Source: Metapseudomonas resinovorans DSM 21078 (GTDB taxonomy: Bacteria; Pseudomonadota; Gammaproteobacteria; Pseudomonadales; Pseudomonadaceae). From it: 64,000 nucleotides of DNA. Position 1 is the first letter of the stretch, and each line of letters begins with the position of its first letter. This document shows, in pieces, positions 17,231 through 25,907 of this stretch. Position numbers and translations under genes: made by a program. Below the pieces are notes generated by a model. The model was not told where the DNA came from. It saw only the letters and a list, made by a program, of their open reading frames with translations, and searched no databases. The stretch is from the NCBI RefSeq assembly GCF_000423545.1, contig NZ_KE384033.1, positions 1-64,000 of the forward strand, written 5' to 3'.

Positions 17231-18598
17231 TCAATACACCCAGACTTCCACCCGACGGTTGCGAATCCGTCCTTCCTCGGCCGTGTTGGCCGCTACTGGC
17301 AGCTCGTCGCCGAGGCCCGCGACGTCGCGTAGGCTCACGCCACCCTTGGCCAACTCCCGACGCACCGCCATGGCCCGCAGCTTGGACAGCAGCTCGGCAC
17401 GTTGCGGGTCAGCCTTGGGATCGCCAAAGCCCACCAGAACCGCCTTCTGTTCCAGCTTGTTGGATTGCTTCAGGTAATCCAGCACCCGCTGCACGTCGCG
17501 CAGGGCCTTGTTGTCGAGGTTGGCGCTGCCTTCCTGGAAACGGAAGTTCACCGACAAGCGCTGGGCATGGGTGGCCAGGTCGCGGTAACGCTCGGGCATA
17601 TCCTGCTGCGCCTGGACCTTGATCGCCTGGACCTGCTGGGCGACGAAACCGGTCTGGTCAACGATCGCCTGGCCGCGCGGGCTCTGGGCGAAATGCACCA
17701 GGGCCTGGGCCCAGCGGTTCTGTTCGCCCGGCTTGATATAGATGAACAGCCGGCGCGACAGCGGATAGTCCTCGGTGGCGATCAGTTCAACGCTGGGCGG
17801 CATCGCCTGGGAGTCGCCGTCGGCAATCGCCAGTGCGCGGGCCTGATTGATCGAGGCCAGGCCGACGAAGCCGATCCCCTGCGGGTCGCCACTGACAGCG
17901 GCAGACAGCTTGTCGTTGGATTCAAAGCGCTGGGCGGTACTGGCCAGGCTTTTGCCCTGGCGGGCCAGTACCAGTTCCTTGAAGGTGTCGTAGGTGCCGG
18001 ACTGGTCATCGCGGGCATAGAGGTGAATGGCACCGCCCTTGCCGCCGAGTTCTTCCCAGGTCTTCGCTTCGCCAGCGAACACGGCGGCCAGCTGTGCGGT
18101 AGTGAGGGTGCGCAACGGGTTGTCCGGGTGCAGGATGATGGCCAGGCCGTCGATGGCGATCACCTGTTCGGCGTACTGGCTGCGCAGGTCACCGAAGGTG
18201 GACAGGTCCTTGGCTTCGGCGTCCTTGATCGGGCGCGAAGATGCGGCCAGGTCAGCGCTGCCCTCCTTGAGTGCGGTGAAGCCGGTGGACGAGCCATGGG
18301 CGGCCAGTTCCACGCGGATTTCCTTGCCCTGGGCATCGTGGCCGAGGATGTGCACTTCGTTTTCCCGATCCCCCGGCGTCTGGTGAATCGCGCGCATCCC
18401 TTCCTCTTCCAGCATCCCCTTGACCAGCGCCGGCCCCAACTTGGCGCCGATGGTGTTGGAGCCCTGGATACGCAGGACGGTCTCGGGCTCGGCGGCGAAC
18501 ACCGACCAGGGAAAGGCATAGCAGACGAAACCGAGCAGCAACATGCTGAGGGCACGGCCCCACAGGTCCTTGTCGCTGGCGGTCATGGCGCGCGGCAT
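17231..18598 (-). CDS. periplasmic phosphate-binding-like protein fused to OmpA domain
   Basis: 455 aa, ATG at 18598 with AAGGTG upstream. A second ATG four codons later is also possible. A signal sequence (about residues 12-36, ending VFAAEP) precedes a PstS-like type II periplasmic-binding domain (about 40-320; LRIQGSNTIG at its start, GSSTGFTAL, RDDQSGTYDTF, GFVGLASI). A C-terminal OmpA domain (about 340-455) contains NFRFQEGSANLDNKALRDVQRVLDYL and the peptidoglycan-contact region GDELPVAANTAEEGRIRNRRVEVWVY. Peptidoglycan anchoring with phosphate-type ligand binding is expected. No ABC transporter genes are beside it, so it may sense or scavenge rather than feed a transporter. Confidence 0.85.
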   Translation of the reverse strand: MPRAMTASDKDLWGRALSMLLLGFVCYAFPWSVFAAEPETVLRIQGSNTIGAKLGPALVKGMLEEEGMRAIHQTPGDRENEVHILGHDAQGKEIRVELAAHGSSTGFTALKEGSADLAASSRPIKDAEAKDLSTFGDLRSQYAEQVIAIDGLAIILHPDNPLRTLTTAQLAAVFAGEAKTWEELGGKGGAIHLYARDDQSGTYDTFKELVLARQGKSLASTAQRFESNDKLSAAVSGDPQGIGFVGLASINQARALAIADGDSQAMPPSVELIATEDYPLSRRLFIYIKPGEQNRWAQALVHFAQSPRGQAIVDQTGFVAQQVQAIKVQAQQDMPERYRDLATHAQRLSVNFRFQEGSANLDNKALRDVQRVLDYLKQSNKLEQKAVLVGFGDPKADPQRAELLSKLRAMAVRRELAKGGVSLRDVAGLGDELPVAANTAEEGRIRNRRVEVWVY

Positions 18599-18702
18599 GG
18601 GCAGACACCTTGTTTCTAGGGAGTGGAAGGAGCCGCGAGATTAAGTCAGCCGGGTGACGGAGATATGACAGGAAGGCTCTGGCATGGGGCTTTGCTGTAT
18701 AC

Positions 18703-18740
18703 GGCGAAATTTCGCCTGAAGCGACGTGGCCGCTCCTACA
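18703..18740. repeat. REP-like palindrome
   Basis: GGCGAA-AT-TTCGCC followed by GCGACGTGGCCGCTCCTACAG. Same general design as the units at 9951 and 10910 (stem ending TTCGCC, then a CCTACA tail). Lies in the 270-bp divergent gap upstream of the YegP-like gene. Confidence 0.55.
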
Positions 18741-18870
18741 GCTCAATAAGCCCGGTCCTGCTAGCCGGAAAAATGCAAAGGGGTAGGGTAGCCCGCTGCT
18801 TGAAATGCCCCGCCGGGGTGTTTCAAGCCGGCGCTTAAGCGCATCCCCTAATTGTTCGAGGAGTGTTGTG

Positions 18871-19200
18871 ATGAGTGGTTGGTTCGAGCTGCGCAAGAAT
18901 ACGGGTGGCACCTGGCGCCTGCGTTTGAAGGCAGCCGATGCGCAGACCCTGCTGGATACCGGTGTCTATGAGGACCGTGGCGTCGCGGAGGCGACCATGG
19001 CCCTGTTCCGCGAGAACTGCGTGCATGAGGAGCGTTTCGTACGGCGCATCGATTCCAGCGGCAAGAACTACTTCAAGCTGCGCGCGGCCAACAAGGACAT
19101 CATCGCCCGGAGCCACCTCTACGACTCCGAGCATGCCCTGCAGCGCGCTATCGAAACCATCATGCGAGTGGGTGCGACCCAGATGGTGAAAGAGGCCTGA
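18871..19200 (+). CDS. YegP-like protein (tandem DUF1508)
   Basis: 109 aa from ATG at 18871, with GAGGAG 8 bases before. Two copies of the short DUF1508 fold: first MSGWFELRKNTGGTWRLRLKA...., second from about residue 57 (RIDSSGKNYFKLRAANKDI). Each copy has the F/W-x-L-x-A-x-NG-like core. YegP-type proteins are small cytosolic proteins of unclear function, found as stand-alone genes. It is the last backbone gene before the catabolic island, and its terminator is the sequence that is duplicated at the far side of the island. Confidence 0.85.
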   Translation: MSGWFELRKNTGGTWRLRLKAADAQTLLDTGVYEDRGVAEATMALFRENCVHEERFVRRIDSSGKNYFKLRAANKDIIARSHLYDSEHALQRAIETIMRVGATQMVKEA

Positions 19201-19212
19201 GCGAACAGGCGA

Positions 19213-19254
19213 TGAAAGAAGAAAGGCCCATCATCGATGGGCCTTTTTCGTGCT
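19213..19254. repeat. left copy of island-flanking 42-bp direct repeat
   Basis: 42 bases from TGAAAGAAGAAAGG to TTCGTGCT, with 41 identical to 50443-50484 in the same orientation, exactly 31,230 bp away. The single difference is T (19247) against C (50477). The repeat includes the terminator hairpin. Here it lies between the convergent YegP-like gene (left) and Rieske oxygenase gene (right). Confidence 0.85.
19222..19248. terminator. bidirectional rho-independent terminator
   Basis: Stem AAAGGCCCATC/GATGGGCCTTT with loop ATC, followed by TTCG on the plus strand and by TTCTTTC on the minus strand. It can end both the YegP-like gene and the convergent Rieske oxygenase gene. Confidence 0.85.
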
Positions 19255-19385
19255 TGTGGCTGAGCGATGCGAAGCCCAACGCGCTTTCCGCACCAACCTG
19301 AGGCACCGGCGGCGTCCTGCGGGTTCGCTGACTCGAATCATCCGAGGCAGAGCCGATGACCCCGAACCGAGATGAACGACAGCAC

Positions 19386-20462
19386 TCAACGGATGGAGCG
19401 GCGAAGCTGTTCGATGATCCGGCGAGCGCGGTTGGCGCCAGCGTCGACATGAATGTCGATCATGGGAAGCGCGCCGAAGCGACACATGTTCCGGTACTGC
19501 GCCTCGATCACGACCTTGTCTTCGTCAAACGTCAGCATGGTTTGCTCGACGACTTTGGCCTTGACTGTCTCCGGATCGCTTTTCGGATTAGTGGCAATGG
19601 TCCAGAAGTAGTGGCTGGTGGTTTCAGTTTCCGGCGTCACGCCGTGGAAGCCGCGCATGTGGAAACCGCCCCGATCCGGGTCATCCAGAGCCTCCGTATT
19701 CACATCCACCGCACCAGTCCAGATGCGCAGGTGGCTGACATGGAATTCAATCTCCTGCCACCGATCCACATTGCCCTTGAAGGGATAGGCCGCGCTATAG
19801 GTGGGGGGCGGAACGGAGTCCGGCATGTGGCGAACCACGCGGACCATTTCCCCGTTGTCTTCCACCTTCATCTGCGCATTCATGTGAATGCTGGCATTGC
19901 CACCGATGGTGCGCAGATGGACATAGCCCAGGTGGCTGAGGTCCATCAGGTTGTCATGGATGAGTTGGTAGGGGGCGTCGTAGTGGTAGACGTCGCCGTC
20001 GAACAGGTACTTGCCGCTGCTGTGAACGTCATAGATCGGAGGTTCGCACGTGGGCTCCGGATGAGCCTCGCTGCCGAACCAGATCCACACGATCTGGTCC
20101 TGCTCGCGAACGTGGTAAGCCGGTACCCTGGCCTTGCCGGGAATCTTTTCCTGGCCGGGAATCTCAAGGCACTTGCCTTCGCTGTTGAACAGCAGCCCGT
20201 GGTAACCGCAACGTACGCCGCGTTCTTCCAGGGTGCCATTGGACAAGGGCAATGCCCGATGGCAGCAGCGGTCTTCCAACGCTGCGACCTTGCCATCGGC
20301 GGTGCGGAATAGCACCACCGGCCTATTCAGCAGGGTCCGGCCAAGCGGCTGGTCCTTCAGTTCCCATCCCAGCGCCGCCACGTACCACTGATCCAGTGGG
20401 AAACAGGGGATAGATGGGGGCGCAATCTCACAGGCGAGCGGTTCAGCATTGGATGCACTCAT
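19386..20462 (-). CDS. Rieske non-heme iron oxygenase, alpha subunit (VanA-like)
   Basis: 358 aa. ATG at 20462 with GGAGG upstream. Rieske domain ligands C66-x-H68 and C85-x2-H88 bind a 2Fe-2S cluster. The mononuclear iron site is seen as DNLMDLSHLGYVH, giving D174, H177 and H182. The size and single-subunit form match vanillate O-demethylase-like oxygenases, which hydroxylate or O/N-demethylate aromatic substrates using electrons from a reductase. No reductase is adjacent: the one at 44225 in the same island could serve. Diverges from a MarR gene 400 bp away and is probably controlled by it. Substrate unknown. Confidence 0.88.
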   Translation of the reverse strand: MSASNAEPLACEIAPPSIPCFPLDQWYVAALGWELKDQPLGRTLLNRPVVLFRTADGKVAALEDRCCHRALPLSNGTLEERGVRCGYHGLLFNSEGKCLEIPGQEKIPGKARVPAYHVREQDQIVWIWFGSEAHPEPTCEPPIYDVHSSGKYLFDGDVYHYDAPYQLIHDNLMDLSHLGYVHLRTIGGNASIHMNAQMKVEDNGEMVRVVRHMPDSVPPPTYSAAYPFKGNVDRWQEIEFHVSHLRIWTGAVDVNTEALDDPDRGGFHMRGFHGVTPETETTSHYFWTIATNPKSDPETVKAKVVEQTMLTFDEDKVVIEAQYRNMCRFGALPMIDIHVDAGANRARRIIEQLRRSIR

Positions 20463-20804
20463 GGTGGCCTCCAGGGTTCATGGTTGTTGTTTTTTTGGGG
20501 GGGTAGAGTTCGAAGCTGCAGATACCTTCTGCTTCATGGATTTTTCGGCTCACGCGAACCTGGAGCATGACTCAGCCCTCCACACTGAAGTGGCGTTTGA
20601 AAGAAGACGTTGAAGACCCGGGGGTGGGTAGTGACTCAGCCCGAGGCTGAGACGGGGAGAGCAAAAGTGCGGAAGTGTAGAGAGGGGTAGGCGTAATCCA
20701 GGTGGTTCATGACGAGGGCCTGATAATTATTTTTGTGAGGTTCTACGGCGGCATATCATGCGGACACCTGCCCGCGCCGTTTCGTTGAAGGTAATCCTCG
20801 GAGT
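20463..20804. other. divergent promoter region between Rieske oxygenase and MarR genes
   Basis: About 340 bases with no gene in any frame. It holds the ribosome site of the oxygenase gene at its left end. GACTCAGCCC occurs twice (near 20574 and 20632), followed by GAGGCTGAG. AT-rich TAATTATTTTTG near 20725 could be part of a promoter. The MarR operator follows at 20805. Confidence 0.5.
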
Positions 20805-20828
20805 AATTGGTTGCGGCGTCAACCAATT
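20805..20828. promoter_or_regulatory. MarR-type operator
   Basis: Perfect inverted repeat AATTGGTTG-N6-CAACCAATT, 35 bases before the marR start. Size and symmetry fit a MarR dimer site. Autorepression is likely. I found no second copy near the oxygenase start, so control of that gene would have to occur from this single site. Confidence 0.65.
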
Positions 20829-20862
20829 TCATCATGCACCTCGTCAGTAAGGCGCTTTGTTC

Positions 20863-21333
20863 ATGCACACCGATTCTCAACTGAACCTTGCCCGCTATGT
20901 TCCCGGGCTGATCACCTTCCTCGCCAACAAGCTCGCAACCGGGGCCTCGCAGTGCTATCGCAAGCACTTTGGGGTGGGTGTCGTGGAGTGGCGAATGTTG
21001 TCCATGCTTGCTGTAGAGAACGGCATCACGGCCAACCGCATTTGCCAGGTGATTGGGTTGGACAAGAGCGCGGTCAGCCGATCACTTCAAGTGCTGGAGG
21101 CAGCGGGGCATGTCAGCAGTCAGGTGGACCCGCAGGACGCTCGGCGCAATACCGTGAGCCTCACCGCGAGTGGGCGGGAACTGCATGATCGAGTACTGAA
21201 AGTTGCGCTTGAGCGAGAGCGCCGATTACTGAGCGGATTGTCAGCCGAGGAAGTGGACACGCTCATCGAGCTGCTGGGACGCCTGCATACTCAAGTCGGC
21301 AACGTGAACGACTACGACCCTGGCACCGACTGA
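20863..21333 (+). CDS. MarR-family transcriptional regulator
   Basis: 156 aa from ATG at 20863 (TAAGG 10 bases before). A TTG two codons earlier is less well placed. The winged helix-turn-helix contains ITANRICQVIGLDKSAVSRSLQVLEAAG (about 55-82) and the wing DPQDARRNTVSLTASG, both MarR hallmarks. Helices at both ends form the dimer interface. MarR proteins usually repress catabolic or efflux genes and release DNA on binding a phenolic ligand. Divergent from the Rieske oxygenase gene, with a perfect 24-bp dyad in front of its own start. Confidence 0.88.
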   Translation: MHTDSQLNLARYVPGLITFLANKLATGASQCYRKHFGVGVVEWRMLSMLAVENGITANRICQVIGLDKSAVSRSLQVLEAAGHVSSQVDPQDARRNTVSLTASGRELHDRVLKVALERERRLLSGLSAEEVDTLIELLGRLHTQVGNVNDYDPGTD

Positions 21334-21374
21334 CTTCACAAGGCACGCCCGCTGCCGAATGCCAGGCACGCCTG

Positions 21375-21397
21375 AGGGTATTACTACGCAATACCCT
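21375..21397. other. hairpin AGGGTATT/AATACCCT
   Basis: Eight-bp perfect dyad with a 7-base loop, 42 bases after the marR stop, extended by CCAGG/CCTGG-like arms. It could end the marR transcript, although only a weak T-run (TTCCCTCCTT) follows. Confidence 0.4.
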
Positions 21398-21436
21398 GGC
21401 TTCCCTCCTTCCTTTCCAACGCCGCGCCTAAGTGCC

Positions 21437-21462
21437 CCGGCGGAGGTTCGATCCTCCGCCGG
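21437..21462. terminator. strong hairpin, possible terminator of marR
   Basis: CCGGCGGAGG-TTCGAT-CCTCCGCCGG, a perfect 10-bp GC-rich stem, followed by CGGCTTTGTG. It isolates marR from the nod-box promoter that follows. The T-run is short. Confidence 0.5.
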
Positions 21463-21498
21463 CGGCTTTGTGCCGTGTCTTTTCTGCGTCTCTCAGGT

Positions 21499-21535
21499 AT
21501 CGCGATTGCCGATAGGTCGCATCCCAACAAGCGAT
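21499..21535 (+). promoter_or_regulatory. nod-box-like operator A (upstream of DUF1302 operon)
   Basis: Fits ATC-N9-GAT-N7-ATC-N9-GAT exactly: ATC 21499, GAT 21511, ATC 21521, GAT 21533. The last part reads ATCCCAACAAGCGATTAG, close to the ATCNAAACAATCGATT core of the rhizobial nod box. Located 164 bases before the DUF1302 gene and oriented with it. One of five copies with identical geometry in this island. Confidence 0.75.
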
Positions 21536-21699
21536 TAGTCAGAGCCAGCCCCTCACGTCAACCTTTGCCCGTCGCCTGGTCAATCCCGCCTGGCGATGCC
21601 ACTCCGGCATTTCTGGCCCTACCGGCCCGGTCTGCCTTGATCCGGCCGGTCGTGGCTCACGAGAAGTTCGCCAACAAGAACAATAAGAGGGTTCGTTCG

Positions 21700-23379
21700 A
21701 TGGCTATTCGCAATATCGCCGCTGCGCGGCGTGCGCCCTTCACCCTGACGCTCGCCGCGGCCCTGGTGTATGGCCTTCCCTCCGCCCAAGCATTCGAGAT
21801 TCAGACCGGCAACCCCGACCTGAGTCTGCGCTGGGACAACACGCTCAAGTACAGCGCCGCCTGGCGCCTGAAGGACCAAAGCAGCAAGCTCACAGAAGGG
21901 CAGGTTGCCCGCAACCAGGACGACGGTGATCGCGCCTTCGACAAGGGGCTGATCTCCAACCGGCTCGACATCCTCTCTGAACTGGACATCGGCTACCGCG
22001 ACTTCGGTGCTCGCGTCAGTGGTGCCGGCTGGTTTGACACCGAATACCAGAACGACAACGACAACGACGACCCGACCCGCGCCAACGCACGCTCGGTGGC
22101 CTTCGACGAGTTCACCGACGACACCCGCCACCTGCATGGTGGTGACGCCGAGTTGCTGGACGCCTTTGTCTACTGGAACGGCGCCCTGGCCGACAAGGCG
22201 ACTTCCGTGCGGGTCGGCCGCCATGGCCTGATCTGGGGTGAAAGCCTGTTTTTCGGTGCCAACGGCATCGCCGGCGGCATGGCGCCGGTGGACGTGGTCA
22301 AGGCGGTGTCGGTGCCCAACACCCAGTTCAAGGAAATCACCCGCCCGGTCAACCAGCTTTCCACCACCTTCCAGATGACCGACGACCTGTCCCTCGGCGC
22401 GTTCTACCAGTTCGAATGGGAAGAAACCCGTCTGCCCGGTGCCGGCAGTTACTTCTCGGTCAGCGACACCATCGGCGAAGGCAACGAGCGGCTGGTCGTA
22501 GGGGCGCCGTTCCCGACCTTCCTGGGTGGCAACCCGGCCAGCCCGGCCGCCTTCTTCCACGGCAATGACAAGGAAGCCAAGAGCTCGGGGCAGGGCGGCC
22601 TGCAGCTGCGCTACACCGCCGACACCACCGAGTACGGCCTCTACGCCATCCAGTACCACGACAAGTCGCCGAAGCTGTACCTCAAGCCCAGCGCTACCGG
22701 TCCGAACTTCGCCACCGGCAAGATCGGCGAGTACTACTGGGTCTATCCGGAGGAGATCCGCGCCCTGGGTGCGAGCTTCGCCACCACGGTGGAAGAGTTC
22801 AGCTTCGCCGGTGAAGCCTCGATGCGCTGGAACATGCCGCTGGTTTCCAATGGGCAGACCGTGCTGCCTGGCGTGGTTGCCGACAACGATGACGATCCGC
22901 TCTACGCCGTGGGGCGCACCGCCCACGTCAACCTGAACATGCTGGCGTCCCTCGGCCCGTCGTTCATCTCCAACGAGGCCAGCCTGGTGGGCGAGATCGC
23001 CTGGAACCGGCTGCTCAGTGTGACCAAGAACCGCGCCGCGCTGGACCCGGGAGCCACCGACGATGGCGTGGGCATCAAACTGGTCTACAGCCCGACCTAT
23101 CGGCAGGTGTTCCCCGGCATCGACCTCAGCGTGCCGCTGGGCATCAGCTACTTCCCCATGGGCAAATCGGCGGTGATCAGCAGCTTCGGGCCTGACAACG
23201 GCGGCGACTTCAACATCGGCGTCAGCGCCACCTACCTCGACCGGGTGACCTTCGGCCTCACCTACACCCACTACTACGGGCCGGAAGACACCAACCTCGA
23301 CGCGCTCAACCACTTCACCTTCAAGCAGTCGCTGAAGGACCGGGATTACCTGGCCTTCTCCGTGAAAACCACCTTCTGA
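21700..23379 (+). CDS. DUF1302 outer-membrane-associated protein
   Basis: 559 aa from ATG at 21700 with TAAGAGG before it. A signal peptide (ending near PSAQAFEI, residue 32) is followed by a long region rich in aromatic and Gly/Asp residues. The region has alternating strands and a final Phe (KTTF), as expected for an outer-membrane beta-barrel. The family (PF06980) is of unproven function. It is repeatedly found with DUF1329, a YCF48-like protein and an MMPL-type RND protein in clusters for degradation of hydrophobic or aromatic compounds. A role in uptake across the outer membrane is the usual guess. First gene of the large operon starting behind nod-box-like operator A. Confidence 0.85.
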   Translation: MAIRNIAAARRAPFTLTLAAALVYGLPSAQAFEIQTGNPDLSLRWDNTLKYSAAWRLKDQSSKLTEGQVARNQDDGDRAFDKGLISNRLDILSELDIGYRDFGARVSGAGWFDTEYQNDNDNDDPTRANARSVAFDEFTDDTRHLHGGDAELLDAFVYWNGALADKATSVRVGRHGLIWGESLFFGANGIAGGMAPVDVVKAVSVPNTQFKEITRPVNQLSTTFQMTDDLSLGAFYQFEWEETRLPGAGSYFSVSDTIGEGNERLVVGAPFPTFLGGNPASPAAFFHGNDKEAKSSGQGGLQLRYTADTTEYGLYAIQYHDKSPKLYLKPSATGPNFATGKIGEYYWVYPEEIRALGASFATTVEEFSFAGEASMRWNMPLVSNGQTVLPGVVADNDDDPLYAVGRTAHVNLNMLASLGPSFISNEASLVGEIAWNRLLSVTKNRAALDPGATDDGVGIKLVYSPTYRQVFPGIDLSVPLGISYFPMGKSAVISSFGPDNGGDFNIGVSATYLDRVTFGLTYTHYYGPEDTNLDALNHFTFKQSLKDRDYLAFSVKTTF

Positions 23380-23390
23380 GGGACTTGCGC

Positions 23391-24755
23391 ATGACCATCC
23401 CGTTCACTCTCAAGACCTTCTGCCTGGCCCTGGTCGGCGCCGCCGCACTGAGCCTGCAACCGGCGCTCGCCAGCACCGCCGCCGACCTCGGCAAAAGCCT
23501 GACCCCGCTGGGCGCCGAACGCGCCGGTAACGCCGACGGCAGCATCCCGGCCTGGGACGGCGGCTACACCCGGGTGGATGCCGGCTTCAAGGAAGGCGGC
23601 AAGCGCGGCGATCCGTTCGCCGCCGACAAGCCGCTGTTCAGCATCACTGCGAAGAATATGGACCAGTACGCCGACAAGCTCAGCGATGGCGTCAAGGCCA
23701 TGTTCAAGCGCTACCCCGAGACCTACCGCCTCGACATCTACCCGACCCGCCGTACCGCCGCGGCGCCGCAGTGGGTGTACGACAACACGCTGAAGAACGC
23801 GCAGAGCGCCAGGCTGGTGGAGAGCAGCGCCGGCCCGGTGCCGGAAGGGGCCTACGGCGGTATTCCATTCCCGGTGCCAAAGAACGGCACCGAGGCCATG
23901 TGGAACCACGTGCTGAACTGGCGCGGCACTTCGGTGGCCATGGATTTCCGCCACTACCTGATGACCGCAGACGGCGCCCAGGTGCTGACCACCGACGGCA
24001 AGGCCGTACAGGAGATGCCCTACTACTACCCCGATGGCTCGGCCGCGACGTTCGAAGGCGATTACTGGCTGTTCCGCCTGCTCAACGTAGGGCCGCCGCT
24101 GCGGGCCGGCGAGCAGATCATGGGGCGCACCAACCTCAACGGCGACAAGTCCCAGGCCCACGTCTACCTGACTGGTCAGCGTCGCGTGCGCAAGCTGCCC
24201 AACGCCTGCTGCGACACCCCGACGCCCGCAACTGCCGGAGTCATGTCGTTCGATGAACTCAGTGTGTTCCAGGGTCGTCTGGATCGTTTCAACTGGAAGT
24301 TGGTGGGCAAGCAGGAGATCTACATCCCCTACAACACCAACAAGGTGCAGACGGCTGCCAAGCCCGAGGACCTGTTCGCCAAGCACCACATGAATCCCGA
24401 CTACGTGCGCTGGGAACTGCACCGCGTCTGGGTGGTGGAGGCGGACCTCGCACCGGGCAAGCGCCACCAGTTGCCCAAGGGGCGCTACTACCTCGACGAA
24501 GACACCTGGCAGGCCATGCTCGGTGACCGCTGGGACGCCAACGGCCAGCTCGCCAAGACCCTCTGGTCACTGCCGGCAGTCATGCCTGACCTGCCTGCCG
24601 TGGCTCAGCTGTCCTCCGGGTTCTACGACCTGATCTCCGGCACCTGGTTCATCCAGAACCTTTACGCCGGCAAGGACCAGCAATACGCGGTGGTCGATCG
24701 CTACAAGGCGGCGGAGTTCTCCCCGGCGGCGATGGCCGGGCGTGGCGTGCGCTGA
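23391..24755 (+). CDS. DUF1329 periplasmic protein
   Basis: 454 aa from ATG at 23391 (GAGGGA 8 bases before), 11 bp after the DUF1302 stop. Signal peptide with cleavage near LQPALAS (residue 27). The mature protein begins with the typical DUF1329 pattern AADLGKSLTPLGAERAGNADGSIPAWDGG. DUF1329 proteins are predicted to have a LolB-like lipid-carrying fold and always travel with DUF1302, so the pair probably handles a hydrophobic substrate between outer membrane and RND protein. No lipobox cysteine is seen at the signal end, so it is soluble rather than a lipoprotein. Confidence 0.85.
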   Translation: MTIPFTLKTFCLALVGAAALSLQPALASTAADLGKSLTPLGAERAGNADGSIPAWDGGYTRVDAGFKEGGKRGDPFAADKPLFSITAKNMDQYADKLSDGVKAMFKRYPETYRLDIYPTRRTAAAPQWVYDNTLKNAQSARLVESSAGPVPEGAYGGIPFPVPKNGTEAMWNHVLNWRGTSVAMDFRHYLMTADGAQVLTTDGKAVQEMPYYYPDGSAATFEGDYWLFRLLNVGPPLRAGEQIMGRTNLNGDKSQAHVYLTGQRRVRKLPNACCDTPTPATAGVMSFDELSVFQGRLDRFNWKLVGKQEIYIPYNTNKVQTAAKPEDLFAKHHMNPDYVRWELHRVWVVEADLAPGKRHQLPKGRYYLDEDTWQAMLGDRWDANGQLAKTLWSLPAVMPDLPAVAQLSSGFYDLISGTWFIQNLYAGKDQQYAVVDRYKAAEFSPAAMAGRGVR

Positions 24756-24814
24756 AGCCTTACCGGGAGGGCGCGCGCCGTCCTCCCGCTTGCGTAATGA
24801 GATCGAGGTAGAAC

Positions 24815-25903
24815 ATGAACAGATTGCGTCAGGTGGGCGGCCTGCTGTTGGTCCTCGCCCTGCCGATCACCCCCGCGTGCTTCGCCGCTGGCCAGGCCGC
24901 CGGGGATGTGCTGGAAAGCCCGGCCATGCGTGTGTCCAATCCTGAGCGTGCGGTCTTCATCGACCTGGCCCGCGCGGGCGACCGCCTGGTGGCCGTGGGT
25001 GAACGCGGGCTGGTGCTCCTGTCCGATGACAACGGCCAGCACTGGCGCCAGGCTCAAGTGCCGGTGTCGGTGGGGCTGACCGCCGTGCAGTTCGTCGATG
25101 CCCAACAGGGCTGGGCGGTGGGACACGCTGGTGTGATCCTGGCCAGCCGTGACGGCGGGGAAACCTGGCAGTTGCAGCTCGACGGCCGCCGCGCCGCGCA
25201 GCTGGAGCTCGATGCCGCACGCCATGAGTTGCCGGCGTCGGCCGATGCCGAGGCTGCAGAGGCACGCGTGCAGACGGCCGGACGTATGGTGGAGGAGGGG
25301 GCCGACAAACCGTTCCTCGCCCTGGCCTTCACCGACGCTCAGCATGGCCTGGTGGTGGGTGCCTACGGCCTTGCCTTCCGTACCGAGGACGGCGGCGCCA
25401 CCTGGCGCTCTGTCGTCGGTGCCATCGACAACCCGATGGGCTTGCACCTTTACGCCGTGGCACAGCGGGGCGAGCGTTGGTTTCTCGCTGGCGAGCAGGG
25501 CTACCTGGCGCGCTCGCCGGACGGCGAGCACTTCCAGCAACTGGAAAGCCCCTACAGCGGCACCCTGTTCACCTTGGCGAGCCGCGCCGATGGTGCCCTG
25601 CTGATCGGCGGCCTGAAAGGGCATGCCTTCCTCCTGGCGCCGGGTGCCGATAGCGCTGAAGCGCTACCGGTGCTGGCGCCGGTGTCCTTCAGCGATGCCA
25701 TCCGCCTGGCCGATGACCGCGTGCTGCTGGCCAATCAGGCCGGCGGCCTGTTCACCAGTGCGACGGGCACCATTGCCCCCGCCGCCAAACCCCAGGGCAG
25801 ACCGGTGTCGGGTGTGATCCAGGCCGCCGACGGCAGCCTGGTCGTCGCCGGCTTCACCGGCTTGTCCCGCCTGGCGTTGCCCGCCGTTTCCGCCTCGGAG
25901 TGA
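24815..25903 (+). CDS. YCF48-like BNR-repeat periplasmic protein
   Basis: 362 aa. ATG at 24815, N-terminal signal peptide (cleavage near CFAAGQ, residue 27). The body consists of beta-propeller repeats with Asp-box-like signatures: SDDNGQHWRQ, SRDGGETWQL and TEDGGATWRS. These match the photosystem II assembly factor YCF48/HCF136 group. In bacteria outside photosynthesis such proteins occur in DUF1302/DUF1329/RND operons, where their role is unknown. It may act as the periplasmic scaffold of the envelope complex. The stop is 4 bases before the RND gene start, so translation is probably coupled. Confidence 0.82.
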   Translation: MNRLRQVGGLLLVLALPITPACFAAGQAAGDVLESPAMRVSNPERAVFIDLARAGDRLVAVGERGLVLLSDDNGQHWRQAQVPVSVGLTAVQFVDAQQGWAVGHAGVILASRDGGETWQLQLDGRRAAQLELDAARHELPASADAEAAEARVQTAGRMVEEGADKPFLALAFTDAQHGLVVGAYGLAFRTEDGGATWRSVVGAIDNPMGLHLYAVAQRGERWFLAGEQGYLARSPDGEHFQQLESPYSGTLFTLASRADGALLIGGLKGHAFLLAPGADSAEALPVLAPVSFSDAIRLADDRVLLANQAGGLFTSATGTIAPAAKPQGRPVSGVIQAADGSLVVAGFTGLSRLALPAVSASE

Positions 25904-25907
25904 GTTC

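Noticed and set aside
21437-21462. tRNA T-arm-like sequence GGTTCGATCC as an island attachment site
   Set aside because: The stem pairs around a 6-base loop, out of register with a real T-arm, and no acceptor or anticodon stem precedes it.
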